Counted from the first letter of the stretch, positions 1 to 12,549 are shown. The stretch: DNA of 64,000 nucleotides from Dysidea avara (GCF_963678975.1 NC_089280.1:35423008-35487007); one strand, 5' to 3'. Numbers and translations: made by a program. Notes: generated from the letters alone by a model not told the origin.

Positions 1-939
1 AATTAGGGCTGTAGCTGTAGTCAGTTTTCTGTTACGCTTGACTGAAGGCATCAGGCAGGCAGGCATTAGAAAATTCTGTTCAATAATGTTTTTTACAAAA
101 TTCTGTTGAATAATGTTTTTACAAAATTCTGTAGCAACTTGACAGAAACATTTTGGTTCGATCTGAAGACACTTTTGGACTTGATTTTACCCAACCAATG
201 CTGTCACGTTGTTGTGAGGAAAAATCGAGGCAAATTTTTGGATTATATTATATCACGGGCCACACCTACACCTTTGCTGTCCCTACTACACAGTACTATT
301 GTACTGTATGATACGTACACACACACTACACAATCCAGACCTTATGAAGTTTAGTACAGGAATTTCTTATACCTACACCAAACGCATCATAACACACACT
401 AATAATTTATACACTAACTCTTCAGTTGTGTCTCTTCTCAACAAGCAGTAGTCAACTAGTGATCGCTTCTGGAATAATCATCTGTGAGTAACAACCAGTA
501 TTGTGAAGTTATGTGTGTAGTATAGCATGTACAATGGAATACATACAATGTAGGTTTGGACTAATAGCTGGTGTTAGTTGGCAAATGCAGTGCAATACTT
601 GATTTCTGGCATGAAGAAAACAATTTTCCTTACCCATTGTGATAAAGAAAAAGGAACAATTAAGTAAGAACCTTTAGACTACAACAAGTTTGATACAGAA
701 ATTTGATAGGCTGAAAACATGGTCTCTAAATCCCATAGTACCACGCTCATGTCCTTCAGAGACCACAACATGAAACACAGCAATTATGTACCTATAACTT
801 TGGCAACACATGGACATTTAAAAGGATAGTAACAGCCATACCAAATTAGCGAGAGGTGTAGCGGGCTTGTTTCTACTTCTTGACGATGCATTAATTCAGA
901 TTTACTAACAGCTGTTAAGGTACAATAATGGGTTGTAGG
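1..939. other. No gene recognised
   Basis: AT-rich sequence with scattered stops in all frames. The open frame at 106-354 does not resemble any protein I know and has no splice or promoter context. A short phrase near 297-312 (ATTGTACTGTATGAT) recurs inside the dispersed repeat at 2542-2700, so this stretch probably holds degraded repeat sequence. Confidence 0.5.
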
Positions 940-1037
940 TTAGATGTCAAGAACCAGGATTTATCTCAGGACCTAAAGCCCAGGGCCTATGAGTTTTCCA
1001 AATCCCGTAAAAACCCTGCATGGTTCTTGACATCTAA
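940..1037. repeat. Short palindromic MITE-like element
   Basis: The ends are inverted copies: TTAGATGTCAAGAACCA at 940-956 and TGGTTCTTGACATCTAA at 1021-1037, 17 of 17 bases. The total length is 98 bp with no coding potential. This shape suits a very short non-autonomous DNA transposon or foldback remnant. No target duplication could be fixed with certainty. Confidence 0.7.
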
Positions 1038-2510
1038 CTTTAGAAATGGATTATAGGAAGTACGACACACTCACATGAGCTGATAGGATGTCAATTAAAA
1101 AGCTACTTTAGGAGGATACTAATATAAACTAGGTGCCAATTGCATAATTATAGCACAGTGAACCCCACCAGTATGATATTAGTATACATGTCAATTGAAG
1201 ACGTCATCATGTGAGCTTACCACATGAAATGAAGGCAAATGATGACAATGGAATGAATTCTTCTTAATAGCACTTAATGTGTATCGTACCTCCTCTACAA
1301 ATGGATAGCAAACAGAAACAATTAAAGTGGTCCATAGAATTTTTAGTTAGTTATGCCACTCAGTACAGATGTACTAAGAATATCACGTGTAGTATGGTAA
1401 CAATACCAGCAGAAATGAATACATAGTTTCCTAGAATAAAATAGTTACTACACAACTATAAATTTTGATTGAAGGAAAAGTTGACAAAATTTCCACGGCA
1501 CTTCATCAGTTTTGATGAATTAAAAAATCTAAACACATACTTTTAAAGGTGCTTATGCATGTTTGACGAACTGAATTTAACTAATTCATCAACTTTTTCT
1601 TTTGTTAAAATTCCTGTTGTACAACACTGTATGTAGTTTCCAAGTAGAATAATCACAGTGTTTTCAACACTATATTATAGAGACCAAATATTACAGTACT
1701 CCTGTAATGTAACATTTAATCTGTATTGCACTCCGTACTACCTGGTAATGGAGTCAGGATAACATGAGTGTTTCAGTATATTATACTATTACTGATGTGA
1801 TCTGTTTGATGACATTCTGGAACTTTACAATTGTTCATACAGTCTATTTTAAAGGCCATCTGATACAAAAGATCCATAAAATGTCAACTTTACTATTCTC
1901 CAAGTGAGTGGTTTGCAGTAATCCACCTGGTTATTGAATTATCTAAAAACATTGTTAGACAAGGCCAGTAATATTTCATCACTCGGTATTATATCTCTAT
2001 AGCCATTCTTATACTGTTCAGTTTATCACATTTTATATCATTTGTGTATTCTACATTCACCCAGTGCAAAAACAGATGTTTTATAGTAAATTCACTAAAT
2101 AATATGTTCACTTAGTTTAGTCCTTCTTAAATTCTCATCAGACCAGCTACCTATCAGTGTTAGACAGAGATGAAAAGTAAGGGCATGCCAAAGTATTGTG
2201 TACCAAATTCATATGTATACAATTGAAACAGTTTTGTTATTTATAAAATATTTGCGACTTTATGTTCAGTGGTGGCTATATGGAAACGTTGGTTAGATAA
2301 TGGGATTCTTTGATCTTTGGATGGTAAACAGGTCTTTAAATCCTACAGCCAGCAGATCTTTAAAATGGTGCTAGCAGAATGACCTAGCTCAAGCATTGTA
2401 AATTGGCTCAAAAAATTAAATTCCATAGAAACTTAATAGTTGAAGGTATTTTGGGTAGCTCTGAAGGAATTTTGGGTACTATAATTAGTGCACTTTTGTA
2501 TATTGGAGAC
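1038..2510. other. No gene recognised
   Basis: About 1.5 kb of AT-rich sequence. No reading frame, terminal inverted repeat or tandem repeat could be supported on either strand. Confidence 0.5.
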
Positions 2511-2541
2511 ATGCACATTTGGGTAATGTGTATGTTTGCTA

Positions 2542-2705
2542 TTTTCACCATTGTACTGTATGATTCTTACATTATATCTCTGTAGTGTGTAATCCAATAT
2601 TTTGACACCATAAAGGAGCTTTTTATCATGAGTGGTAGCTATTGTTTAGGAAGGGTTTCGTACAGATGTGATAGTAATCTACGTAACCATTACTAACTGC
2701 TTTAG
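2542..2705. repeat. Dispersed repeat, copy 1
   Basis: This block reappears in the same orientation at about 48639-48780, and a shorter part at about 46400-46470. The best preserved phrase is CCAATATTTTGACACC followed by a TAAAGG...TTTATC segment. It has no coding potential. It may be a piece of an older duplicated locus, because other blocks of the first 10 kb also have relatives near 49 kb. Confidence 0.6.
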
Positions 2706-2945
2706 TTTACTGTTAATTGTGTAATTCTTATTTAGTGCCTCAATCTATGGCATGTAAAAATATCAAATATAGCATCTTACAGCAATGTGCAATAGCAGCA
2801 GAACAAATTATTTGATGACAGCTGCATTTTCATTGTCTTTACAGATAATTGTTGGCATAAAATGTTACTCACATCTTTAAGTTGACCAGTAAAAACATTT
2901 CTAAATTCTTGTGAATAATAATGAATCTGTTTCATCTTAATGTAG

Positions 2946-3205
2946 TACCGTGGTTTTCCAGTTCGTTGTCATAAACGGAAATAATATCTACGTATGTGCA
3001 ATAAAAAATTCAAATCTTTTTGTGAATATTTAGTGGATAAAAGTACCAGTAAACCAACACAATCAGTTGATTAAAGATAGTGAACCATTCACCTCTTGAT
3101 TATAAGCATCTGCTACGATGTTTAGAACATATTTACATCACGTGCAATGTTGCTGATGATCATGTGCGGAGTTTATTTTTTACAACGAACTGGAAAATTA
3201 CGGTA
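2946..3205. mobile_element. MITE with TA-bounded inverted ends
   Basis: The left end TACCGTGGTTTTCCAGTTCG (2946-2965) is matched in inverse by the right end ending ...AATTACGGTA at 3205; about 24 bp pair with three mismatches. TA sits at both borders, as expected of Tc1/mariner-type insertion. The 260-bp length and lack of an ORF mark it as non-autonomous. Ends of the form TACCGT.A..TT recur at 22966-23193, suggesting related families. Confidence 0.75.
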
Positions 3206-3243
3206 GCTCCCTATATGTTAAGCAGCTAGAGGCTTGTCAGAAC

Positions 3244-4948
3244 AGTTACCTCACATAGCTAAGTATGGTGGGTAGGCTATAATATTAGTGGTCAATATAA
3301 TGTGTATGAAGATGATACAAAACATCCGTGGTCACCTCTTTGTGTTGTGCTGTTGTTGATCAAGTTGTGTACACAATAGCCTGTGATTACTATAGTAGTT
3401 TTTAGCCAAGTTTAATGCTTTGAAGTAAGTTACGTACTCTTTACATCATACTGTTAGGTTATACAAGTCAAACTATAACGCTACCAGAGAATTATGCAAT
3501 GAAATGTCTATGTCTTTGTAATTTGCTCTGTACCATGAATCTCATTTTATCTGGTGTCATGGATCAAGAAATGCCTTTAAGCATCAGGGATTTCTTAGGG
3601 GATTCCCACAGGAAATACCCTTGCTACAACATAAACAATGACCACACACTAACACAATGCATACCTCCTACACACTATAGTTACTATAGCTGTTGATCTA
3701 TGCCAGAGGGGAAAGTTCTGACTCATAATATATCAGACAATAAGCTTAGTGTACCTGACAAAATGACAAATACATTATGAATTCTCAATTTGGTTGGCGA
3801 TCAATAAAATCATTTTAAATTTTCACCAGTTATATACGCGTACAGGTACACTGCCAATATTGGTCAGGCCTTCCAGTCAAAGGTGGCCAGCCACCTCTTC
3901 AATCAGAAATAGACCACCAATGATGTAATGTGATCCAAGTATGGCCAGCTATTGCCCTATAACATAATACTACAGTCTACATCAAGATCATTTTCTGGTG
4001 GCATCATATTCTCAACAAATAGGTGTGAGTGGTAACATTAGGCAGTCAATCACAATGTATCATATACCATCTATTTTGAAATAAATACTATTTCACTAAA
4101 AAGAGTAAAAACACATTTTCACTGATGACATTATAATATATGTAGATAATTATACTTGAGAGGCTTGGACACTACACTACAATCATGCAGTCATAGCCCT
4201 TGAACAATAGGCACTAAATTGTACTTGTTTAACAATTGTACTTGTTTAACAACCGTACCCTCTAGTAGATTACTGTCTCCAGTTGTTCTAGCCTTTTAGC
4301 TTTATAGTGCAGACATTACAGAGACATATATAAAAGGTAATGAGTAGTGTCTATAGGCAGTCACTACATCAACAGCAGTGTAGGATGTTTTGGGTTGTCC
4401 ACCGTACTCATTGTGCCATCCCTTAATTATCAACACATCACAATTGGATATCGTATAAGCAGGATATTTAGGGGGGGAGGGGGGATTTTTCGTATGTGGA
4501 TCATTTCAAGGAGGGTTTCTTATGTGTTTATACATAATAATATGCAGACAATGCTATTTTGATTTGTCTCAAGGGGGAATATTTTATGGATAGCTGCCAA
4601 TCTGCCAAAATCTCAAAAAACCCTTTCTCAAAAATTCTGATATAGTCACATTCATATTCACATAGTCACTGATGGATGTTGTTTTTCAACTTTTATCTAT
4701 TTCTATTATCACAGTCACACAATTAACTTTGCTAGAAACACACTGACTCCAGCAAGTTACAGTTGTTCTACAATGAGGAAATATGGAGTAAGATACCTAC
4801 AGACTATTGTACACAACTTAATAAACAGTAGCACAGCACAAAGAGGTGACCATGGATGTTTTGTGTCATCGTCATGCACATTAATTACATTTAACCACCA
4901 ATATTATCAGCCTACCAACCACACTTAGCTACCTATGTGAGGTAATTA
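3244..4948. repeat. Block bounded by ~150-bp inverted arms
   Basis: The sequence at about 3244-3395 reappears inverted at about 4793-4948; both contain ACCTCACATA, a GGTCACCTCTTTGTG phrase and AAGTTGTGTACA. The arms are diverged, with several indels. A third version of the right arm lies in direct orientation near 9836-9920. The block could be an old foldback transposon or an inverted duplication. Its interior (3590-4440) is the segmental duplication described separately. Confidence 0.6.
3590..4440. repeat. Segmental duplication, copy 1
   Basis: Matching stretches occur in order in this block and at 7975-9640. One begins with GGGGATTCCCACAG and continues through a CATAAACAATGACC phrase. Another is TTTTCTGGTGG followed by a CTCAACAAATAG phrase. 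A third inverted copy occupies about 49205-49860. Open frames inside are short and differ between the copies. The region may descend from a duplicated gene, but no protein is recognisable. Confidence 0.65.
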
Positions 4949-4952
4949 CCAA

Positions 4953-5343
4953 CAATGGCGTAGCTAAGGTGGGTACTGGTAGGGCACAGGCCCAACCAAT
5001 CAGTTCCAGTACCCTACCAACTCAGGTACTCACTGTACGTAGCTAGCTATAGCTAAATTGTGCAATACGAGGTGCAATATGAAGCCTCCTTCAGCTACGT
5101 AACTGATAATAATTATGATGCAAACAAAATGTTCATACAGCTAGTGTCCTACTAGAGATGACAAATTTTAGCTGCAAAATGCCACCAAATTGAATCTCAG
5201 CATGTAATTTTCCAAAATTTTCCTTGGAGGGACATGCCCCCAGACCCCCCTAGCTGCAGGATGCTTCGCATGCTGATTTCTGCAGCTTGCATGTATGCAC
5301 ACAATGGTGCCCAACCAATCCTTCTGGGCTAGCTACGCCACTG
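4953..5343. mobile_element. hAT-like non-autonomous transposon
   Basis: The left end CAATGGCGTAGCTA (4953-4966) is the inverse of the right end TAGCTACGCCACTG (5330-5343), with one mismatch in 14. The flanks are ATTACCAA (4945-4952) and ATTAACAA (5344-5351), an 8-bp target duplication with one difference, the size typical of hAT transposases. The 391-bp interior has no transposase and includes a CCCCCAGACCCCCC tract. It lies next to the inverted arm ending at 4948. Confidence 0.75.
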
Positions 5344-5351
5344 ATTAACAA

Positions 5352-6148
5352 CTACGACAAGTCACATAAATTGAATCAACACACATTACGGACACTGATA
5401 TATCCCATGTCATGTGAGAATGTGATGCACCCTTCACAACTCATATTAATGTAGTAGCTTATTTTCTACTGCATTTAAGCACCAGAAAATACATCTCCCA
5501 CAACATACACCCTTACATTACACACATATGTAGCCCATGTCTGGTGCCAGTACATGCTGCATGGTTTACCAGTAGTGATATTACAAAGTAAACAAACAAA
5601 CATTGTCAAGTATAAGGAAATATTAGAAATTCTACACACCATAGAAATAAATCAATGGAGATCAACTAATATACAGTAACAGAGAAAGAAATATAGGACA
5701 CAAAAAGGAGGACAAAGGTAAGTAGGTTCTGCAGTTGGTAAATAAGCATGCCTTGTAGTAGTTCTAAAGTACTACAACAGTACATTCTAAGATCAATTTT
5801 GGTTCTAAAACTACAAGTTTAGTTCAGAAACTAAATCACATTTTTTGAAAGCTGCTCATGTGACATCTACAAGTAATACAGTACCTGAACGTGCATAACA
5901 GCTTCTGCTGGTTTAGTTTTAGATCAATTTTATAATAGTGGAACAAGGGAATTTTGTGCTATTGCAACCAAAAGACCCAAGTCAAGTAGCTGGGGTATCT
6001 AACACATATGAAATTCATGCTTTACCTATAGCTATATCGACATTTGTGAATCACACAGGATGACAGTTTTATGAAATAAAAATTGTGAGGAATCACTTTT
6101 GATTGTAAAATGTCTTGTTTTCTGGAATTTTGCAATCAAAAGTGTGTA
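5352..6148. other. No gene recognised
   Basis: AT-rich spacer between two transposons. The minus-strand open frame 6032-6241 crosses the left border of the next element and has no recognisable similarity. Confidence 0.5.
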
Positions 6149-6953
6149 GCGTAAGTGACCTATTATCGAACGGCACCTATTATTGAATATTAAAATCACG
6201 TAACGTATTCGGAAGTTTACAATTTTATTCCGCATACTCATAAGGTGTTTATATGGAGAATTCCAATAGTGTAGTCTATTCTTAATGAGCTTTCCATCCT
6301 TTAGAGTTTATGTGTGGACATTACAGCAGTCTTGATACTCATCACCACTGATGATGAAATGAGTAAATACAACACAGGAATAGCCGTGAAAGAAGTACAA
6401 CTCGATGGTGACTTTGGCGGCAGATTTGGCCGACTGTTAATCGTTTTCCCGAGAGAAAGATGTATCCATGAAGACTGTACAGAAGGGGTTGTTGTAAACA
6501 AGGATGATAAGACTGCGTTATTGATCGTAATGTGCTGATTTTTTACTGTACGCATTTACTACTAAACGATTGCCGTTGTAACTCACAAGTGCATGCTTGT
6601 ATCAAAACTATACTTCAGTTACAGTATCATGGTACTTTAGTTAACACGTTGATATAATAATTAAGTAAGAGTGTATAGATTGCACTAAGGCCACCAGAGT
6701 AGAAAAGGTGCAAAACGTTCGATAATTGATCAACAGAAGTTAACGGGCATTCGATAGGTACCGGTGTTCAATAATTCGTATTATACGGAGTGCAGATAGC
6801 CGCTCATAACATGGATACTAATCAGATACTCGTGCAGTATTCTACGAGAAAGGCACTACCTCCTGGTGAAAATTCGAGGTTGATACTGCATGCTTTCCTG
6901 GGGATATTTATGAAGTAAAGTATAAACCTCATTCGATAATCGGTCACTTACAC
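6149..6953. mobile_element. TA-flanked DNA transposon, ~805 bp
   Basis: The left terminus GCGTAAGTGACCTATTATCG starts at 6149 after TA (6147-6148). The right terminus is its inverse, ending at 6953 before TA (6954-6955). The two 22-bp ends differ at three positions or fewer. Further TTCGATAAT-like phrases occur near the right end, at about 6718, 6750 and 6932. The element encloses the only ORF of the neighbourhood (6301-6555, minus). It is probably a deletion derivative; no transposase catalytic motif is visible. Confidence 0.7.
6301..6555 (-). CDS. Small ORF inside the TA-flanked transposon
   Basis: An 84-codon frame with a true ATG at 6553-6555, reading MRTVKNQHIT at the N-terminus and rich in Ser and Thr. 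The opposite strand is open across almost the same interval (6314-6538), but from a GTG. No domain, signal peptide or DDE motif can be seen. It may be a remnant exon captured by the transposon or a chance frame. The double-open strand suggests unusual codon composition and not proof of coding. Confidence 0.25.
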   Translation of the reverse strand: MRTVKNQHITINNAVLSSLFTTTPSVQSSWIHLSLGKTINSRPNLPPKSPSSCTSFTAIPVLYLLISSSVVMSIKTAVMSTHKL

Positions 6954-6955
6954 TA

Positions 6956-7970
6956 ATTGTTTCAGAAAAATCCCCCCTTTGAAAATTTCTACCTCACACA
7001 GCACAAACTTTCTGCAAAGTATAGTACAGTTCACCCACTATAAAATTATTACATACCTTGTCCCTCACTATCAATTGAGTCAAATCAATAAGCACAGACT
7101 GCATATCTGTAATGAGACATACAGATAAATTAGTAGCACGTGTACAGTTGTTATGTATATACAGTACTACCATGTAGTGAGTGTTTGTAGCAAGACTTTC
7201 ATTTAGGGTTGTAATTCACAAGGAACTAATGCTGTGACTAAAAATAGTTTCATGACTAAAAATAGTTTCATGTGATGATCATGTACTGTAGAAGGTATAT
7301 GTACAATGCTAAACATTCTGGACCCAAATTGTCATAATCGACAACTAAACTTTTGTAAACACACAAGATTATCAAATTCATGGAAGCAAAATTTGCAGTA
7401 CTAATTTATTAGATTGACAACCTGAAACTAAACAGATGCAAATGAACTAGCTTAAGCTTTTTAGAACTGCAAATTCAAAACATATCCGAAATCCCTACTG
7501 ACACCACAAGAGAATCAGATGCCACCCCCAACTCAACATTAACTTTATATGCAATAGATTGTACTGGTTGCAGAATATACGCAGCTAGTTACAAAAAAGA
7601 TTCACTTTGTATCTCTGTCTAACACTGACGGGTGGCAAGAATAACTAGTGAGCATATTATTAGTATTTAAACAACACATCTGTTTCTGGGCTGTGTGAAT
7701 GTTAAATACACAAAGATCATAAAAGGTGATTAACTGAAAAGTATAAGAATGGTAATTGTTGGCATTGTGAGGTACCCACTATGCGTACCTGTAAGATACT
7801 AATATCCAAATTCATACTCACTTCCACTGACCAATGTTTTTTTTAAAACAATAGTTTCCCCCTCCAGCAATGGACAAAGAGACCACCATATATGGTGTCA
7901 GCCTGATAGTGTATACATGCAGTGTACACAATATCCCCAGAGGAATTATAAGTCTTTCATGTGTACCACA
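6956..7970. other. No gene recognised
   Basis: AT-rich sequence with a local direct repeat of a 19-bp phrase containing CTAAAAATAGTTTCATG near 7235-7272. Nothing coding could be supported. Confidence 0.5.
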
Positions 7971-8546
7971 ACTATGTTAGGGGATTCCCACAGAAAATAC
8001 CCTTGCTACAACATAAACAATGACCACACACTAACACAATGCATGCCTCCTACACACTATATAGTCTTTGTTCTATACCAGAGGGAAAGTTCACATTTAT
8101 ATTTAGACTCATAACAGTGAAGTTGCACTTAAAAAAGAAACATATATGCATGGGGAATTCTCAAGTCAGTCAGCGATTAATAAAATCCAGGAGCTGAGGG
8201 GCACAAACAGGCTAAGCTGTAGGTAGCTAGGGAAAAACAGATTATTTTGTTATAAATAGTTGCTGTTTTTTTAAGCAGCAAATAATCACCTCTTACTAGT
8301 GTCTCATTGTTGATTTTTATCATTTGCAGATGGTGTGAAGCCTTAAAAGCTGTTACATGCTATGAATGGCTCAAACACCAGCAACACAATAATTACTTTA
8401 GAGGTGTTAAGTATGCATGAAGGTGTTGGGTGACAGGTTTGACTTTACACAATGTTTTGACTTCACATAATGATTGTTTAGTAATTCAATCAAAAGAAGT
8501 CTGGCTCCTCTGGGGGGGGGATTGCTCCAAATGCCCCTTCCTGAAT

Positions 8547-8547
<1 letters not shown>

Positions 8548-8581
<34 letters not shown>
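8548..8581. repeat. (CA)n microsatellite
   Basis: About 17 uninterrupted CA dinucleotides. The open frames spanning it (8407-8731) are translations of the repeat and are not genes. Confidence 0.95.
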
Positions 8582-8583
<2 letters not shown>

Positions 8584-8671
8584 CAACTTCTTCACCAATT
8601 ACACAATTTACTCAAAGTGCCAAATTCACAGGCAAGTACCAGCCAGTACACAAGATGTACGTAATAAGTAT

Positions 8672-9137
8672 TATCAAGAGTTCATAATACATATACTGAG
8701 GAGAGTATCCTACTCTCATATACCCCTGTAGAAGGGCGTATCGTGAAGTTATAACGTAGAAATTCTGAGTTCGCCCGTTTTTCTTTGTATAATTAATGAT
8801 GTCATTAGTTGAACAAGGTATCGATTGAACGAGTGCCTAACAACATCGCTAGCAACCAAATTAACTCCAGCTCTAAGCGTTTCTCACTGAACTACAATCG
8901 TTCCTTCATAGGTTAAGACTGCTTCGTAGGCATTTCTTGTTAGGCCATTCGCGAATACGGCTATCCTGAGCATCGCGAGTGTAAAATGGTGCTAACGATT
9001 CTTGCACTTTTACGGCTGCTTGTACGTCACAAACCACAACATCTTGTCGTTACATCATAACTTCACGATACACCCTTCTACAGGGGTATATGAGAGTAGG
9101 ATATTCACCTCAGTATATATATTATGAACTCTTGATA
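8672..9137. mobile_element. MITE with ~85-bp terminal inverted repeats
   Basis: The left arm begins TATCAAGAGTTCATAATA at 8672 and runs to about 8757. The right arm is its inverse, about 9052-9137. Both hold CTACTCTCATATACCCCTG and TATCGTGAAGTTAT with few mismatches. The central ~290 bp is unique and non-coding. The element lies inside segmental copy 2 and is absent from the matching place in copy 1, which supports insertion after duplication. Confidence 0.8.
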
Positions 9138-10164
9138 TTATAAGTTAACTTTCCAGCTTTTTCCCATCACATAAATAAGTACAACATCACACAAGTTTAT
9201 TTTCTGGTGGAATTATGATCTCAACAAATAGGGGGGGAGTGACAAAGCAAGGCAACCAATTGTAAAGTATTACCATCTACAAACCTTTGTTATCTCAGCA
9301 AACAAAACAGCTATTTCACTAAAACCAAAACAAATTTTATAGTCTTTAAAGATATTTATGATAGCTAGTGTGGCTTAGACACAATAGTACGGTCAGTCAT
9401 AGCCCTAGCAGTTTGAACAAAAGGCACCAAATTGTTCTTGTTCAACAGTAGTGACCTCAAGTGGATTACTGTTCCCAGCTGTTTTAGCTTTATAAATCAT
9501 GCATGCACATACTGGCAAAGCATAAATACATAATGTAAAGAGTGGCACATGGTAGTTAGGTCTAGACACAAATCAACATCATTGTAGAGCATCCATATCC
9601 TGGGCTGTCTAGTATACCAGTTAGGTTATCTTCTTATATAGCAAAAAAAATTATGGCAAAGAACTAGTAAGTGAATTAAGAGAAAGCCATTATAGTTAGG
9701 CTTGTAATCAGACATCACACCTAACATAAAATGCGACTGCCAAAAGCAAGTAGTTACAGGAAGACATTACTGTGCACTATGTATGTTGTGTACATTATCT
9801 GTGATAGTTTCAGATAATTCAGGATAAACAAGTGGCCATGGATGGATCTTTTGTATCATCTTTACGCACATTATACTGACCACCAATATTATTATGTGTA
9901 CCTACGTACGTACATAGCTATACCTTGCCATTTATATTTAGCAAGACTGTTTCAACAAGCATCTATCTGGCTCCTTAACAAATTACACTTAACATCTGCT
10001 GTTATACAAAATGCTATAAGAATGCTAAATCACAAAATTTGATTTCATCCTGCACCACTACATGACATGGACTGTTGTAAACACAACCAATGACTAAACT
10101 ATTACCTAAGACAAGTTGCAGTGGTTGGATTACTTGCACACTCACATGTTACCACACCTGCTAA

Positions 10165-10842
10165 CAGAGATGGGGTAACGCGTTACGTAATATAACGCGT
10201 TACGTACTATATATTACAATTTGCGAGTTGAAGTAATATAACACGTTACTTTGCAAAATGCATGTAATATAACTTAAGTTACTTTTAGAAACTATTAACT
10301 CATTACTAGTAACGAACAAAATAATAATATTACATAACGAGCAAGCTAGGTAACGAGTAGCGATCAGCACGGTGTAACGAGTAATACTATGAGTAACAAT
10401 GAGCCAGTAATGCATTACAAATGGCTTTTATACTGCTATTTGCTATCCATTAAACTACTCAGTGATCCATTACCTCAATCCATTAACCTTTCACCTATAT
10501 TAAAAGATGCTGCCCGGTCCATTGGACTGATGCGTACCACGTGACTACATAGACTATTGCTATTAATGCCCACCGTCTGTGTGAAAACATGTGGTTTGCA
10601 TGCATATATGCTGAAGTGTTAATTTAATTCATAATATTAAAGTACGTGAGGTTACTTGCATTCAGTAACTTTAATATTTACAGCTAATAATATTAAGCTA
10701 CATTTCACAAGTAACTTAATATGTAATATTATTAAGTTACATTTTATTTTAAGTAATATGTAACTGTAATATATTTCATTGTGTAGAAAGTATTATGTAA
10801 TATGTAATATCTTACTTTGAAAAGGTAACTTCCCCAACTCAG
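10165..10842. mobile_element. hAT-type MITE with perfect 8-bp TSD
   Basis: Target duplications CCTGCTAA flank the element at 10157-10164 and 10843-10850, identical in 8 of 8. The left end CAGAGATGGGG is matched in inverse by the right end CCCCAACTCAG, 9 of 11. The interior is filled with GTAAC/GTTAC and TAACGCGTTAC phrases on both strands, the subterminal arrangement often seen in hAT elements, where transposase binds such repeats. No transposase ORF; 678 bp, non-autonomous. Confidence 0.88.
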
Positions 10843-10850
10843 CCTGCTAA

Positions 10851-12549
10851 AATGCTCCTTTTAGATGTTGAAACATGAATTGCAATGTAGAGATGTATAA
10901 GAATTGACCATAATGATACAATAGCAATACACATGTTGCTCTAATTAATGCCTCCAATATGTAAAGCACACTGTTAGAATAATATATACTTAAATACTGG
11001 CATATTTAAGAAACATGATTGAACCCTAAGCCAATGAAACACAAAGGTACTCTACAACTATCATTCACCCATTAATTGGAGGGACTAAACTGTGTTATCA
11101 TGCATGCATCCAGAAAGCCTGTAGTTAGTGACAAGATTATGTGTGGCCACGGAAATTAAAATGATTATAACCTTGTTATATCACTTGATGATGCTTGCGC
11201 AGCTGTTTTGTTGACATGCTGAGCTGGAGTACTATAATTTAGCAATCAGGTAAGCCTTGCTTGTCTCAAGAACCTAAGTGCTGGTTACGGCTGGCCTTTA
11301 CACTGTGTGTGCTCCTTATGATGAATATGAGTAAGGCAACTACATCACAGCCACTCTGTTTAGGCAGCAGGTAGTTAAGGCTTCACAAATGGTTGGCTAT
11401 GATATGGTTTCAGTGTTAGCTTGCATGAAAAAACACGCCCATGATGAGTTCAATTTTGTAGCTTTTGTTAGTTGACACAGTACAGTAGTAGTGTACATGG
11501 AGGTTTGCACTTTCTCACGAAAAATATTGACAAGAAACCATCCTCACAATACCTTCATGGTGGCTTGACAATATTGGTTAGGCGTAACCAAGCCCAAAAG
11601 TGCCTTTAGTATGATCTGAAACATTTCCAATAGGTTAACATTTAAAAGAAATTATTCAGTGGAATTATCTACTGACTTACAACTGCCTGCCTGATGCCTC
11701 CAGGCAAGCATAACTCAATAATGGCCTAAGGCCAGGTTATGGGCTTGGTTTTTGCATTGTTTGACGTTGCTTCAGCCTGACAGGTGGTTTTGGCATTCCA
11801 CAGTATGTACAATTCATGCTTTATGGACCCTCCTTTGTATCGCATTCATCATTTCCGATAGTGCAAGGTATCAATTTACAGTAGCACCATGTGATGGTTC
11901 CCCATGCTTGTAACAGAAATCACCCAAGTTTTCTGTTGTGATTGCAGAGGTCCTTCCAACACTGCGTAATGAGCTGAAACAAAATGTAATGATCACTTTA
12001 CCATTTCAGTTATTGATAATTGGGGCATGAGCTCAGATGAAAACAATAAATCTGGCACCATTAATGTGGTATGCACAGATTCATTAGTCATAATGATGTT
12101 GTAAAAAATGATCCCTTACTTTCATATGACTGATGAACCCATACCGCATTAGAAGTAAGAATGGTGCTAGGCTTATTGTTTTTGTCTGAATGCATGTCCT
12201 AACTATCAATTACTGAAATAGTGATTATGTTTTGTTTTAAGCAATGTTCAGCCCATTACATAGTGATATAAATGAGGAACGCTATGAGAAGGACCTCTGC
12301 TACCATTACAGTCACAATGGAAAACTTATTTCCCATCAAATGTAGGGAAGCCATCACACAGTGCTACAATGAATCACAACACCTTGCACTGTCAGTGGTG
12401 ATAAATGGGACACAGATAAATCCATGAAGCATGTATTGTATGTACTGGGGTATGCCAAAAGGTACCTGTCGAGCTGAAGTGATGTTGGACAGTGAAAAAA
12501 TTAAGCCTGTATCCTTAGCTATTATCAAGTTATGCTTGTCTGAAGGCAT
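10851..12549. other. No gene recognised
   Basis: About 1.7 kb without an ORF above 60 codons that I can support. A phrase containing CAGCCACTCTGTTTA at about 11349 also occurs near 21013, and the neighbouring text is loosely alike, so this may be another decayed duplicate. No inverted ends were found. Confidence 0.45.

Larger units (their letters stand above)
7975..9925. repeat. Segmental duplication, copy 2
   Basis: This is the second copy of the 3590-4950 block: 7979-8080 matches 3597-3680, 9190-9500 matches 4000-4280, and 9836-9920 matches 4848-4930. Offsets differ (about 4.4, 5.2 and 5.0 kb) because this copy has gained at least the 8672-9137 inverted-repeat element and a CA microsatellite. 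No conserved reading frame links the copies. Confidence 0.65.
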
